Part shown: positions 8,742 to 16,624 of the stretch, in pieces | Layout: each line of letters opens with the position of its first letter | Position numbering within the stretch: the first letter of the stretch is position 1 | IMG/VR virus record: IMGVR_UViG_3300017710_000079 | Location: 1-20,271 of that record | DNA from: a virus | Direction: 5' to 3' (one strand) | Length of the DNA stretch: 20,271 bases | Position numbers and translations under genes: made by a program | The notes under the pieces: model-generated | Database searches by the model: none | Seen by the model: only the letters and a program-made list of their open reading frames with translations | Told to the model about the DNA's origin: nothing

Positions 8742-10940
8742 CTAACTTCCTACACTTAATTTATATTCCAAACCTAATACAGTCATAGGCAATGGAACAT
8801 TTTGAGTTAATGTTATTTGTCCGGTTGCACTATATCCTAAAATACCATGCGCTGTTTTTAATCCGGTAAATGCCTGAATAGGTGTATCGAGAACACTTAC
8901 ACCAAAATTTCTAAACGATATTTGTTTACCGTTAATTACCAGATCTTTTGTTTCATTGAGTAGAGCATCGACCTGGACAATGCGTTTCTTTACACCCTGC
9001 ACAGAACCCGATCCCAATACTGGCTCCGTTGGCATTGTCTTTGCCTGGACTGTATATTCTAATCCCACCTGAAAACTAGACGATGCTGCTCCTGCAAACG
9101 TAATTGTAAATGGAGAAGCCGGAACCGTCTGGGTTGGCTCTACAACGCCATCACGAACAATCTCAACAGTTGCTCCTTGAAGGTGGTCCATCGTTGTTGA
9201 GGAAGCAGCTCCTCCAGTCTTAGCGCTATCTAAGGTTACATCTTTGTCAAACTTTTCTAAATAGTATCGAACTTGCGAATTGACAGTGCGCTTTACAATA
9301 CAAAAAGTATCAGAAATTTCTGTGGCTACAGCAATAAAATTACCATCTGTTGTAAACTGACTGGGTGCTATAACCTCTTGCCCAACTAAAATAGAATACA
9401 CTGACATAGATCCGTCATCGCCATTAACGATAAATAACCGATCTGCCTCATCAGTTGAGGTTGATCTTCGAGTCGCCAAGTCAACAGGATTTTTTATAAG
9501 ATGCGATGAAAGTACGGATATCTGTTGCACTTGGTATGATTTTGTATTTGACCCAAATTGAAATGCGTTTATGGCTTTACCCTGTCTTTGAACAAATACA
9601 GACGCACCGTTAATATCTTCTATCGGAACTCCTGGTTTAGCGCCAAGTCTTGTTTGTGGCCGGATAAGAAAATTTACTGGCGTAACCGGAGAATCTTCTG
9701 ACTGAATAACAACAAACTCACCGCCAGTAGTAAATATTCTAAGATCAGCCCCAGCAATTACGGCTACAATACTATTTAACTGATTAGTGTTTATAGTTGC
9801 TTCTACACCTTCATCATCCAATCCAGTGCCAGGATCAAAGTTAAAGAAATCAATAGCTCTTGATCCCCATATGGTATTGGGCCTGGACTTTGATCCACCG
9901 AAATATAATCTACCCTCATGGAACGTGGCTGATTTTGCCCATCCTCGAGCATTGCTCCAGACATCCTCATAGCCATGTTCACTTTTCCAATTACCGGCTA
10001 CAACTCCACTCGTATCAAAGAACGGAACTTCTGTGACTGCCTTCATTACCGTTGCGCTTACAAACTCTACATATCTGGCTCGTCCAAAAGTAGTATCGAC
10101 TTGAGCAAATTCATTAACGCTTGCCGCTGAGAAAGCCTCAACCTTGTATCCTGTCGTGTTATCTGGTGCTGTAGTCCAAGGTGGGTATATTGTAGCAACT
10201 TTAGTTGAGCCTACATAATCATCAATAAACCTAGATTGTCCTGATCCAGTGCCAGAAGTAAGAGTAACAGACATTCCATTGGGAGCATCATCAGACGAAT
10301 ATGCAGATGAGGACTTCAGTGTAATTGTACTAGCGCCCCCAGCTTGAGCTGTTCCTGTGTCTGTCGTTACGCTTGAAGCTGTAATAGTAATGTTACCAGA
10401 TACTGCGCTGGGGGTAATTGTAAAATTTGGTGAATGTATACTTAAAGCATAAGGATATTGCGGCACATTAGTTAACGGTAAGTTTTCTAACGTCCAGTTT
10501 GTATCTGTGTTTCTAACAAGTCTTTTTGTCTGCAAATCCTCATGGCATAGAATAAGTGTATCGACAGCCTGGGTATAAGTAATTTCATCTAGCATAGCTG
10601 CCGTAATGTCTGAAGCGGCTATATAATCATTGCCCGTTCCATTTATGTTTGCTTGCAGAACACCAGCCTTGAATACATAGATCCGGCCAACAACTAGAAC
10701 TAAAAGAAAACTATCTGTGACGCTAAACTCAAAAGGTATTAGCTTAAATGCTGTAAAGCCTGTTCCAAAGTTATAGATAAACTTTAACCCATCTCTACGC
10801 TTTAGACCGCCTTGAGGTTGTATAATAACATTTGTCGCTTCTTCCAGGGCGTTTTGATATTGTGATAAATCTGTCCTGGCTCGTAATAGCGGATCTAGTT
10901 CACCAACAGAAAAGTTTGTTTGAAACTGAGTAATACGCAT
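8742..10940 (-). CDS. Tail tubular protein B, gp12-like tail nozzle protein
   Basis: This is a 732-aa protein. The first 60 residues (MRITQFQTNFSVGELDPLL, then TNVIIQPQGGLKRRDG) carry the signature start of T7 gp12-type nozzle proteins: FSxGEL, P, RxDL and GGLxRRxG. The rest is long and beta-rich, with FHEGRLYFGGSKSRPNTIWGS around residues 340-360, a motif widely shared in the family. The nozzle is the distal part of the short tail through which DNA leaves. The start codon follows the gp11-like stop directly (TAAATG). Length is close to T7 gp12 (about 794 aa). Identification is strong. Confidence 0.9.
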   Translation of the reverse strand: MRITQFQTNFSVGELDPLLRARTDLSQYQNALEEATNVIIQPQGGLKRRDGLKFIYNFGTGFTAFKLIPFEFSVTDSFLLVLVVGRIYVFKAGVLQANINGTGNDYIAASDITAAMLDEITYTQAVDTLILCHEDLQTKRLVRNTDTNWTLENLPLTNVPQYPYALSIHSPNFTITPSAVSGNITITASSVTTDTGTAQAGGASTITLKSSSAYSSDDAPNGMSVTLTSGTGSGQSRFIDDYVGSTKVATIYPPWTTAPDNTTGYKVEAFSAASVNEFAQVDTTFGRARYVEFVSATVMKAVTEVPFFDTSGVVAGNWKSEHGYEDVWSNARGWAKSATFHEGRLYFGGSKSRPNTIWGSRAIDFFNFDPGTGLDDEGVEATINTNQLNSIVAVIAGADLRIFTTGGEFVVIQSEDSPVTPVNFLIRPQTRLGAKPGVPIEDINGASVFVQRQGKAINAFQFGSNTKSYQVQQISVLSSHLIKNPVDLATRRSTSTDEADRLFIVNGDDGSMSVYSILVGQEVIAPSQFTTDGNFIAVATEISDTFCIVKRTVNSQVRYYLEKFDKDVTLDSAKTGGAASSTTMDHLQGATVEIVRDGVVEPTQTVPASPFTITFAGAASSSFQVGLEYTVQAKTMPTEPVLGSGSVQGVKKRIVQVDALLNETKDLVINGKQISFRNFGVSVLDTPIQAFTGLKTAHGILGYSATGQITLTQNVPLPMTVLGLEYKLSVGS

Positions 10941-11558
10941 TTACTGCCTCACTTCAATTAAAGAATAGTCCTCGACAATTTGCGTTGATTGGCCCCTAGC
11001 ATCAATATTCATAGCTTCACGCATACGGCCACCTCTGCCGTTTTCCCCAGGCGATCCATATGTTAATGCTCTAAAATAGTCTGCTTTCTGTGCTTGATCT
11101 GTAACAGCGATTGCTAATTCAGCCGCCAGCGCTGTTTTTAACAAACGAACAAAATATGGAGGCATAGCAGATTCAGGAACAGTCGCTTGATAATCTATAA
11201 AAACTGTTTCCATACTTGAGTACAACTCATCGCCATATATTTCCCAACCATATCGGACAGATCTTTGATCTGTTCCACTGGTTTCAAAAACGGCTAAAGC
11301 TCCAGTGAGTTGATCTCCTGGAAGCTGATAGGCGTATTTCCATTCGTTAACTGGAGTTGTGGCAAGCCTAGCTAATTGTACTTTTTTTAAACTCCAAGAC
11401 CATACATAAGTAGAAAGTAAAGTATCTCTTAAATCGGGATATAGTCTATCACAAGCTTGAGCGCTATCCGTACCCTCTGTAAAAGACGATATTGGAGCAG
11501 CCCCCAAGGAAATTAAAGTATCTGAACAAATTGAAATGTCAGTATCTCCAGCAGCCAT
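10941..11558 (-). CDS. Tail tubular protein A, gp11-like adaptor / gatekeeper
   Basis: This is a 205-aa protein. DISICSDTLISLGAAPISSF near the start, the aromatic-rich YVWSWSLKK (about residues 51-59) and WKYAYQLPGD (about 73-82) are the hallmarks of T7 gp11 (196 aa), the ring that joins portal to nozzle. The ATG at 11558 is chosen because GGAGGG lies 4 nt upstream. An in-frame GTG at 11570 would add four residues (MEGL) but would place the ribosome site inside the coding region. The gene follows a strong terminator structure, so its expression may rely on readthrough or on a promoter I have not recognised. Confidence 0.85.
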   Translation of the reverse strand: MAAGDTDISICSDTLISLGAAPISSFTEGTDSAQACDRLYPDLRDTLLSTYVWSWSLKKVQLARLATTPVNEWKYAYQLPGDQLTGALAVFETSGTDQRSVRYGWEIYGDELYSSMETVFIDYQATVPESAMPPYFVRLLKTALAAELAIAVTDQAQKADYFRALTYGSPGENGRGGRMREAMNIDARGQSTQIVEDYSLIEVRQ

Positions 11559-11575
11559 CAAGCCCTCCACTGTGT

Positions 11576-11599
11576 AAAAGGGGCCAGTTGCCCAGCCCC
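11576..11599 (-). terminator. Intrinsic terminator downstream of the capsid unit
   Basis: On the minus strand an 8-bp stem (GGGGCTGG paired with CTGGCCCC, with two G-U wobbles) is closed by a GCAA tetraloop of the GNRA class and followed at once by TTTT. It lies 8 nt after the stop of the small capsid-adjacent gene and 18 nt before the gp11 start. The U-run is short, so termination may be partial, which would reduce tail gene transcription relative to capsid. Confidence 0.75.
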
Positions 11600-11606
11600 A
11601 TATTAA

Positions 11607-11885
11607 TTAGTCTGAGTCGGTCGCTGTAATTGTTAGACCATCTGTTACGTCAACAACGCCACTTGCGTTGCTTGCAACATAAACCCATGACAACGCCTGT
11701 GTGCCGCCTGTTGAAGAGCGAACCAACATCGTGTCACCAACCGCTAATGTATTTGCCAAGCTATTAAAATAGCCAGAAGTATTTACATCACCGATTGCGT
11801 CAGTTGTTGAATAACCGTAGAGGCCAGGCGCATCGCCCTTTTTGCCACCACCGTAATTCACGAAACCAGTACTTGAAAAAGCCAT
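11607..11885 (-). CDS. Small capsid-adjacent protein, possible head decoration protein
   Basis: This is a 92-aa Gly/Ser/Thr-rich beta-type protein (STGFVNYGGGKKGDAPGLY, then TDAIGDVNTSGYFNSLANTL and a VGD turn). Proteins with the pattern YxTTDAIxxVNTxGYFN are common just downstream of major capsid genes in podoviruses and siphoviruses. Function has to be inferred from position: a head decoration or capsid-stabilising protein is plausible but not proven. It has an AAGGAG ribosome site 8 nt before the ATG, overlapping the capsid stop codon. It shares a transcription unit with the capsid gene, bounded by the terminator at 11576-11599, which supports high-copy expression. Confidence 0.7.
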   Translation of the reverse strand: MAFSSTGFVNYGGGKKGDAPGLYGYSTTDAIGDVNTSGYFNSLANTLAVGDTMLVRSSTGGTQALSWVYVASNASGVVDVTDGLTITATDSD

Positions 11886-11897
11886 GTGTTAGTCTCC

Positions 11898-12731
11898 TTA
11901 CTCAGTACATGAAATTTTTACGATACCCTCGTCATCAATCGCTATAGCTCCAGCTGAGAACATGGAACTTACTAGGAAAGATGTCTTTTCAGGTATGTAG
12001 TTAACTTCGCTCTTTTGCGAAATGCTTTCGGCATAACCCATTGAGCTTTCGTGCCATGCAAAGCAAGTACGAGTAGATGGCTTTGGAACACCACCCTCAT
12101 CACGATCGCCCATAGTCATTATGTTAAAGCCCATGAACGATGAAACCTCGCCGCGAACAAGAGCCTTGACTACAGCAAAATCACTCGAAGTTACTTCAGT
12201 CTCACTGAGCAACGCATCAAGCTGAGAAGAGTGCATCAATATGTGACGCCCTTCAGCTGGTACGTTTTTTTCATTAAGAGCTTTAGCAGCCGCACGAAGT
12301 TTTGCAATATTCATATTGGTAGTAGAACCACCAACACCAGTTGCAACCGTTGACGGTGATGAAGCCGCATCAAGAGCATCGATGCAAAGTTGATCCATAC
12401 GTCTAGCTATTGCTTTGGAAACAACTTGAACCAGCTCGCTACGCTCATCAAAGTTAACATGAGACTGATGAAAGATATCAGAATACTCTGCAGCGATAAA
12501 ATCAGACATTGTTGCCTGAACATTGCTATAGGTTACGTTTAGCGGAGTTACGTCAGTTTGCGGAACGCGAACCGTTGCAACGCCTTTGCCGATTTTTGGA
12601 AACTTAACTGTGTTTCCCTGAACACCTGTTCGTGTTCTCATAGTGCCGCGAAGCAATGCCTCGCCTTGGTATGCCTGTTTCACTTCTTGATCGAATAGTG
12701 TTACAAAGGCATTAGTGATACTCTGCGCCAT
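11898..12731 (-). CDS. Major capsid protein (HK97-type fold expected)
   Basis: This is a 277-aa protein starting MAQSITNAFVTLFDQEVKQA. It has a VKFPKIGKG / VATVRVP region (43-57), TYSNVQATMSDFIAAEYSDI (67-86), an R-rich helix (VSKAIARRMDQLCIDALDA, 104-122), LRAAAKALNEKNVP, and RHILMHSSQLDALL, where capsid proteins often carry a P-domain strand. It is short compared with T7 gp10A (345 aa) but normal for small podovirus capsids. The AAGGAGG ribosome site 9 nt upstream is the strongest in the window. The preceding gene is the scaffold and the following one a small capsid accessory. The long structured leader and candidate promoter ahead of it suggest boosted expression. Confidence 0.9.
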   Translation of the reverse strand: MAQSITNAFVTLFDQEVKQAYQGEALLRGTMRTRTGVQGNTVKFPKIGKGVATVRVPQTDVTPLNVTYSNVQATMSDFIAAEYSDIFHQSHVNFDERSELVQVVSKAIARRMDQLCIDALDAASSPSTVATGVGGSTTNMNIAKLRAAAKALNEKNVPAEGRHILMHSSQLDALLSETEVTSSDFAVVKALVRGEVSSFMGFNIMTMGDRDEGGVPKPSTRTCFAWHESSMGYAESISQKSEVNYIPEKTSFLVSSMFSAGAIAIDDEGIVKISCTE

Positions 12732-12779
12732 AGCAGAAGCCTCCTTTTAAGGTTTCTAATATAAAACGCTTACCGTTAG

Positions 12780-12866
12780 CCGATGTTTCGGGCGGTCGCT
12801 TGCGTGGAAGTGGTCACGCCAACCAGTGGATTCACCACATAAACGGGCCGCCTTTGGTTATCCGTT
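12780..12866 (-). promoter_or_regulatory. Structured 5' leader of the major capsid gene
   Basis: The 176-bp gap between scaffold and capsid contains no ORF but several small inverted repeats. They are CCGA-AACA-TCGG (12791-12780), GCGTG-N8-CACGC (12819-12802), GTGG-N5-CCAC (12838-12826) and AACGG-N15-CCGTT (12866-12842). The segment is much more GC-rich than the flanking AT-rich stretches. The clustered hairpins suggest a folded mRNA leader, for example for stability, processing or translation control. No known riboswitch class is recognised. Confidence 0.45.
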
Positions 12867-12872
12867 ACACCA

Positions 12873-12901
12873 CATATACACACAAACTACACACATTGCA
12901 A
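12873..12901 (-). promoter_or_regulatory. Candidate sigma-70-like promoter for the capsid unit
   Basis: On the minus strand TTGCAA (12901-12896) and TATATG (12878-12873) are separated by exactly 17 nt, starting just after the stop codon of the scaffold gene at 12908. Transcription would begin near 12866 and give a leader of about 135 nt. Four of six bases match at each hexamer, so support is moderate. Confidence 0.35.
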
Positions 12902-12907
12902 CAATAT

Positions 12908-13687
12908 CTAGTTGTTAACTTCCATCCATTTCTTTTCGATCTTAGTTCGCCATACAGCATCACTCTGCCATCGAGGATCTGCGATCGCTTGCTGAAGATC
13001 TGTTACTGTCATTTCTGGTTCTGCAACAACAGGTTTTATTGGGATATTCTCATTGGTGTATCCCTGGATAAGTTTAGTCAAAGCATTAATACTATCAGCA
13101 TTGTTTATGCTGTAGCTTAGAGCTGCTTTCTCTGCTTCGTTTAAATCAGCTCCCTTGATGTTGCGCTCAAGAAAACTGATTTTTTCCTGGGCATTAGCAC
13201 CAAGCTTTTGCATTTCAGCTCTTCGATCATACTCAATATCTTCAGCCTGTTCGCCATTCATCTCCAAGATCTGACCAGCCAATTCCTCAAACGCCTTCTG
13301 TGAAACGCCATATTCTTTAGCCCAGCTTTTATATACCTCAACAGCCGGATCTTCCAGATCGAGGCCACGATCAACCAAATCCGAAACATCGTAATCACCT
13401 TCTGGTGCTTTATGTTTGCCGGATCTAAATGCTTTTTCCAATTCTGCATAGCTCTTTGCAAGCTTTTCAACATCTGGTCCATCTTCATCCCAAAACTTTT
13501 CTGGATAATAATCAGGCCGATCAATAGGTTCGCCATCATCTTCTGGCGCTTCCTGTTGTTCTGGCTGTTCATGCACAGGCATAGGAGCCTCTGCTTGTGG
13601 TTCATCTTCTTTTGCGTCTATGTTTATTAGCGGCGCTTCTGCTTCCTGCACTTCAACGTTTTCTGTGTTTTCTGTTTCTTCAGACAT
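12908..13687 (-). CDS. Capsid assembly scaffolding protein
   Basis: This is a 259-aa, very acidic protein. Residues 1-55 are Glu/Pro/Asp-rich and presumably disordered. IDRPDYYPEKFWDEDG (55-70) and LAKSYAELEKAF (76-87) match the conserved block of scaffolds in T7-like podoviruses, followed by helical charged sequence. The C-terminus carries LQQAIADPRWQSDAVWRTKI and ends KKWMEVNN, a basic/helical tail of the type that binds the capsid protein. It lies immediately before the major capsid gene, as expected. An AGGAG ribosome site precedes the ATG, inside the last codons of the Bbp19-like gene, with which it overlaps by 8 bp. Confidence 0.88.
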   Translation of the reverse strand: MSEETENTENVEVQEAEAPLINIDAKEDEPQAEAPMPVHEQPEQQEAPEDDGEPIDRPDYYPEKFWDEDGPDVEKLAKSYAELEKAFRSGKHKAPEGDYDVSDLVDRGLDLEDPAVEVYKSWAKEYGVSQKAFEELAGQILEMNGEQAEDIEYDRRAEMQKLGANAQEKISFLERNIKGADLNEAEKAALSYSINNADSINALTKLIQGYTNENIPIKPVVAEPEMTVTDLQQAIADPRWQSDAVWRTKIEKKWMEVNN

Positions 13688-13937
13688 TATCGCTCCTATC
13701 CACCCTTTTAATAATTATCCGAACAAGATCAGCCGCACCTTCTCGAAAGTAGCCTTGACTTGGATCTTCTCCAGGAAACCAGGATGGTTGTTCTATTGTT
13801 ATCTGCCTCAGATGACTAAGCACCTTTTGGCCTTCCTGTGATTTAAATAACCTACCATATAATATATCTAGGTCATCCGCTTTCTGCGGTTTCGCCTGTG
13901 CCTGGTCTAATCCTTCCCAACCTTCAGCCGAACTCAT
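13680..13937 (-). CDS. Bbp19-like small phage protein
   Basis: This 85-aa protein has YGRLFKSQEGQKVLSHLRQI (about 27-46), EQPSWFPGEDP (49-59) and YFREGAADLVRIIIKRV (63-79). The pattern of F-x-S-x-E-G-x-x-V-L-x-x-L followed by a FREG helix matches the Bbp19 domain named after a Bordetella phage protein, usually found between portal and scaffold or capsid genes. Its role is not established; a head-assembly role is inferred from position. The ATG overlaps the portal stop as ATGA, with GGAGCG 8 nt upstream. Confidence 0.75.
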   Translation of the reverse strand: MSSAEGWEGLDQAQAKPQKADDLDILYGRLFKSQEGQKVLSHLRQITIEQPSWFPGEDPSQGYFREGAADLVRIIIKRVDRSDNV

Positions 13938-15493
13938 TGCAACGCTCCGGCAACAGTTTCATCTGTTGGCATTTCTGGCTGTTGCTCAGCCATCATAGCT
14001 TGCTGCATTTGTTGCATCATTGCCTGTTGTTCTTCTGGTGTATTGAGCAATCGAGCATCGATACCCATCTTTTCAGCAATGAAATCTACCATCTCTGGTA
14101 TGTTTAGTAATGTCTGGCCCATTGGCCCCATCGCATTAGCAATCTGCATAAAATTAAGAAGTTGATTTACCTCTTCCATTTTTGGCGCTTCTGCCAATGG
14201 TGACACTGGTACAACTTTAACTTGAACACCGTTTACCTTTAGAGGCATACGAATAAATCCCTGGCGATCGAGAACATATAAAGTCCTGGATACCAACGGT
14301 ATCATTATCTCAGTCATCAATCGACCGAAAGCAGACCCCAGATTTGTAGCCAGTTCACGCTGGCGCTGGGCGATCTCTGTGGCTGACCTGGCGCTCATTG
14401 TATCTGGTGGTAAACTATCATCCATCAAGATCTTTTTAATGTTCATTGTAAGATCCTGAATAACAATCTGACTTGTGTTAAAATCCCCAGCTCGGGGTAA
14501 AGGAGCCAGGGAAGCACCTTGCGGCCCACCATTACGCGCAACTGGAATAATTGCACCTGGTTGTATTTTAATATTCTGGGGGTTTAATACACCATCGTCA
14601 GCTGCAAGGAATACACCAGATATCGAAAGACTTGCGTTCTTTAATATCAATTCTTTTGTTTTGTTTAGCGTTTTAATATCTGCAATCGCATCAATTAACG
14701 GGCCTCGACCATAAACTTCACCAGCTGTTTTACTGAACCTGGCAACAATAAACGGACTGCTATCCATTTCTCGATACACCAACTCTTGCTGTTTGTGCGG
14801 CCAAACCACATGATAGTGGTACCGTCCACTTTCCTGATCAAAAATTATAGCATCGAATAAATCTAGCTCTTCGTGTGGCTTATCATCAATCGCTGTTTGA
14901 AGCTCTGGCGTTATTTTAACGTCACGAAACTCTCGCTTAATGGCTTCCGATTTAATCCGTAGCTTACGATATACGTTATCGATCATACCATAAGCACCTT
15001 CTTCGATCGCTACCAAGTATTGCGGAACAGCTAAGAAACGCAAAGGGGTTACTGCATCGCCTGGCGTAATCATCATAACAGCTGTGCCTACAGAAAGATC
15101 TAAAAGAAACTCACCCATTGCCAGGTCAAAACTTGTCTGCCGTAGCTGGTCAAACATGATATCCACATAAGCATCGAGTATTTCTTGCGCTCGCTCTTTC
15201 TCATCATCTGGAACAGCTGAACCTGGTTCTAACCTACACCATTTACGCATTGGTGGGAAAAGGCCGGACTGCATTCTATTCGCAAATCTTTTTGTAGACG
15301 ATACAGCCGTACTATCAAAAACTCTTTGTGTTTTGTTTTTGCCTGGGGTTTTACCTTCGTAATAACCGCCATACAAATTTCTTTGTGGCAGAGCAAACTC
15401 ATAACAATCTTCATAGATTGAGCGCCATTCATCTTTTCGAGCCTGTGCTTTTGCCTCACGACCCATCACTTCTTTTACATTTAACTTAGGCAT
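13934..15493 (-). CDS. Portal protein, T7 gp8-type head-to-tail connector
   Basis: This is a 519-aa protein, the usual length of T7-like connectors (T7 gp8 is 536 aa). The N-terminal helix with YEDCYEFALPQRNLY is typical of the family. It is followed by VFDSTAVSSTKRFANRMQSG (about 58-77), FPPMRKWCRLEPG, and GEVYGRGPLIDAIADIKTLN with the conserved YGRGP motif near residue 260. MSARSATEIAQRQRELATNL near 360 is the crown/wing helix common to this family. The last 40 residues are Met/Gln-rich. It forms the dodecameric ring through which TerL packages DNA. It overlaps the preceding DUF6321-like gene by 8 bp and the following gene by 4 bp. Confidence 0.93.
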   Translation of the reverse strand: MPKLNVKEVMGREAKAQARKDEWRSIYEDCYEFALPQRNLYGGYYEGKTPGKNKTQRVFDSTAVSSTKRFANRMQSGLFPPMRKWCRLEPGSAVPDDEKERAQEILDAYVDIMFDQLRQTSFDLAMGEFLLDLSVGTAVMMITPGDAVTPLRFLAVPQYLVAIEEGAYGMIDNVYRKLRIKSEAIKREFRDVKITPELQTAIDDKPHEELDLFDAIIFDQESGRYHYHVVWPHKQQELVYREMDSSPFIVARFSKTAGEVYGRGPLIDAIADIKTLNKTKELILKNASLSISGVFLAADDGVLNPQNIKIQPGAIIPVARNGGPQGASLAPLPRAGDFNTSQIVIQDLTMNIKKILMDDSLPPDTMSARSATEIAQRQRELATNLGSAFGRLMTEIMIPLVSRTLYVLDRQGFIRMPLKVNGVQVKVVPVSPLAEAPKMEEVNQLLNFMQIANAMGPMGQTLLNIPEMVDFIAEKMGIDARLLNTPEEQQAMMQQMQQAMMAEQQPEMPTDETVAGALQ

Positions 15494-15776
15494 TTCTACT
15501 CTCGTTTCGTTTACTTATAGACGCTGCTTTCTTTCTGGCATCTGCTTTTGAAGAAGCACCCCAGGCGCGGAGGGATAAGAGCAGCCTAGTAGGTCGCCCC
15601 TTGCTATCACGCTCCGGCCCAGAGTTCCCTGCCATTCGAGCCAGGAAGGACGCTCGGCGAGGGTTATCGCCTGTCTTTACCGGAGCTTTTAGTTTTGAGC
15701 CTGTTGTCCGATTAAAGAAGGCCCGACCAGCAGCGTTTAAACCGCCTTTAGGATTTTGATGTACTTTTTTTACCAC
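15486..15776 (-). CDS. DUF6321-like phage protein
   Basis: From the GTG at 15776 this encodes 96 aa. The conserved part is NPKGGLNAAGRAFFNRTTGS, LKAPVK, NPRRASFLARMAG, GPERDSKGRPTRLLLSLRAW and a final helix SKADARKKAASIS. This set of motifs recurs in small basic phage proteins annotated as DUF6321; function unknown. The frame is open up to an ATG at 15863, but the extra 29 residues are antisense-free shadow sequence of the overlapping upstream gene (same DNA, other frame) and have no ribosome site. GTG at 15776 starts close to the usual family start (KKVHQNPKGG). The start is therefore uncertain. It overlaps the upstream gene by 29 bp and the portal by 8 bp, which suggests coupled translation. 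Confidence 0.75.
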   Translation of the reverse strand: MVKKVHQNPKGGLNAAGRAFFNRTTGSKLKAPVKTGDNPRRASFLARMAGNSGPERDSKGRPTRLLLSLRAWGASSKADARKKAASISKRNESRNA

Positions 15777-15954
15777 GAGGCTTTGCCTTTTTCTTTGGGG
15801 CTTTTTCCTTTGGAGCCTTTCCACCTTCCCACGCTTCATTGACTTCGGGAGTAGAAGGGTCATCCGCGACTAGGTGACCCTTCTCGTTTCTTGCCCTTTT
15901 CGGGTCTGCCTCAACTCTATGAAATACTCTTGGATCTTCTTTAATTTTTGTCAT
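15748..15954 (-). CDS. Small basic phage protein of unknown function
   Basis: This 68-aa protein has VFHRVEADPKRARNEKGHLV (10-29), DDPSTPEVNEAWEGGKAP (31-48) and a Lys-rich tail. The central EKGHxVxDDPSTPxVNEAW pattern appears as a stand-alone small protein in other phages, in my recollection of the family, so it is not just a random frame. No catalytic motif is visible. The ATG overlaps the preceding stop as ATGA. Its 3' end overlaps the DUF6321-like gene in another frame over an A7 run (15765-15771). Confidence 0.6.
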   Translation of the reverse strand: MTKIKEDPRVFHRVEADPKRARNEKGHLVADDPSTPEVNEAWEGGKAPKEKAPKKKAKPRGKKSTSKS

Positions 15955-16394
15955 GCTAAATTCAAAAGTTTAGTTTTTAACTTCGCTAACCTTTCGTCCT
16001 TCTGTTTATAAAATTTCTTACGTCTTTCCTTACCTTCGGCCTTTTGTTTTTCTAAGGCTTCTCGTTTTAATCTTGCTGCTCGTTGAGCTGCAGTTTCACC
16101 TTTTGAGCCGCTGCTATTGCGCCTTGACCGCATATTTTCTACTACTTGCTGACTACGTTTTGATCTATCATCGAGCCTAGCATAATAGCCAATATCTTTG
16201 TCTTTTGCCCCTATATCCATCAAGAAATCATCTTTTGCTTTTTCTAAAGAAGTTTTGCTTTGTGTAAACTTTTGATTTCCTGGTGATGTATTTCCAGATG
16301 ATATCTGCCTACCCGTATATTGAGAATAACCATCTGATATAATATTTGTTTTTTTAGATTTGTTTGAAAAAAAAGAAAACTTTTTCTTAGCCAT
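15951..16394 (-). CDS. Lysine-rich hypothetical protein
   Basis: This is a 147-aa protein, very basic (MAKKKFSFFSNKSKKTN at the start), Ser/Asn-rich in the first half, with a long charged helix from about residue 100 to the end (AAQRAARLKREALEKQKAEG, then KERRKKFY). I do not recognise the family. The composition suggests a nucleic-acid-associated or coiled-coil virion accessory protein, which is inference only. It starts 3 nt after the preceding stop, with only a weak GGCGG ribosome site, and ends in an ATGA overlap with the next gene, so it is an integral operon member. Confidence 0.6.
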   Translation of the reverse strand: MAKKKFSFFSNKSKKTNIISDGYSQYTGRQISSGNTSPGNQKFTQSKTSLEKAKDDFLMDIGAKDKDIGYYARLDDRSKRSQQVVENMRSRRNSSGSKGETAAQRAARLKREALEKQKAEGKERRKKFYKQKDERLAKLKTKLLNLA

Positions 16395-16396
16395 AA

Positions 16397-16624
16397 CTAG
16401 CCGCCAAGCTTTTTCTTAATTTCATTCATAGCAGCACCTTCTTGTCTAAGAGGTGAGAATAATAACCTCATACCGCCAGTTCTGATCAAACGTCTGCGCC
16501 TTTGTGCGCCTCTCATTTGCGTTGTCTCCTGCGCCTCGGCTCTTTCTTCTTGCCGATCAATTACTTCTTCTGTTGGTGTAGCTGCCGCGACTGGTGCTTT
16601 CTTTTTTGGAAAAATACCGCTCAT
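16397..16624 (-). CDS. Small hypothetical phage protein with Arg-rich segment
   Basis: This 75-aa protein starts directly after the preceding stop (TAAATG). Sequence features are MSGIFPKKKAP, an Ala/Pro/Thr linker, an acidic stretch IDRQEERAEAQE, then RGAQRRRRLIRTGGMRLLFS and a basic C-terminus. Small proteins with this acid/RRRR/TGG layout occur between terminase and portal in marine phages; function unknown. The tight junctions on both sides support translation. Confidence 0.6.
   Translation of the reverse strand: MSGIFPKKKAPVAAATPTEEVIDRQEERAEAQETTQMRGAQRRRRLIRTGGMRLLFSPLRQEGAAMNEIKKKLGG

Noticed and set aside
12820-12845. tRNA T-arm-like hairpin in the capsid leader
   Set aside because: The loop is 5 nt, lacks TTCGA, and no matching acceptor, D or anticodon arms are present.
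12800-13120. Plus-strand 106-aa ORF across the capsid leader and scaffold end
   Set aside because: It covers the noncoding leader and the antisense of the scaffold gene, has no family resemblance, and would be the only plus-strand gene in the window.
15777-15863. Longer ATG start for the DUF6321-like gene
   Set aside because: The added residues read the neighbouring gene's DNA in another frame, are not similar to the family and lack a ribosome site; kept as an alternative only.
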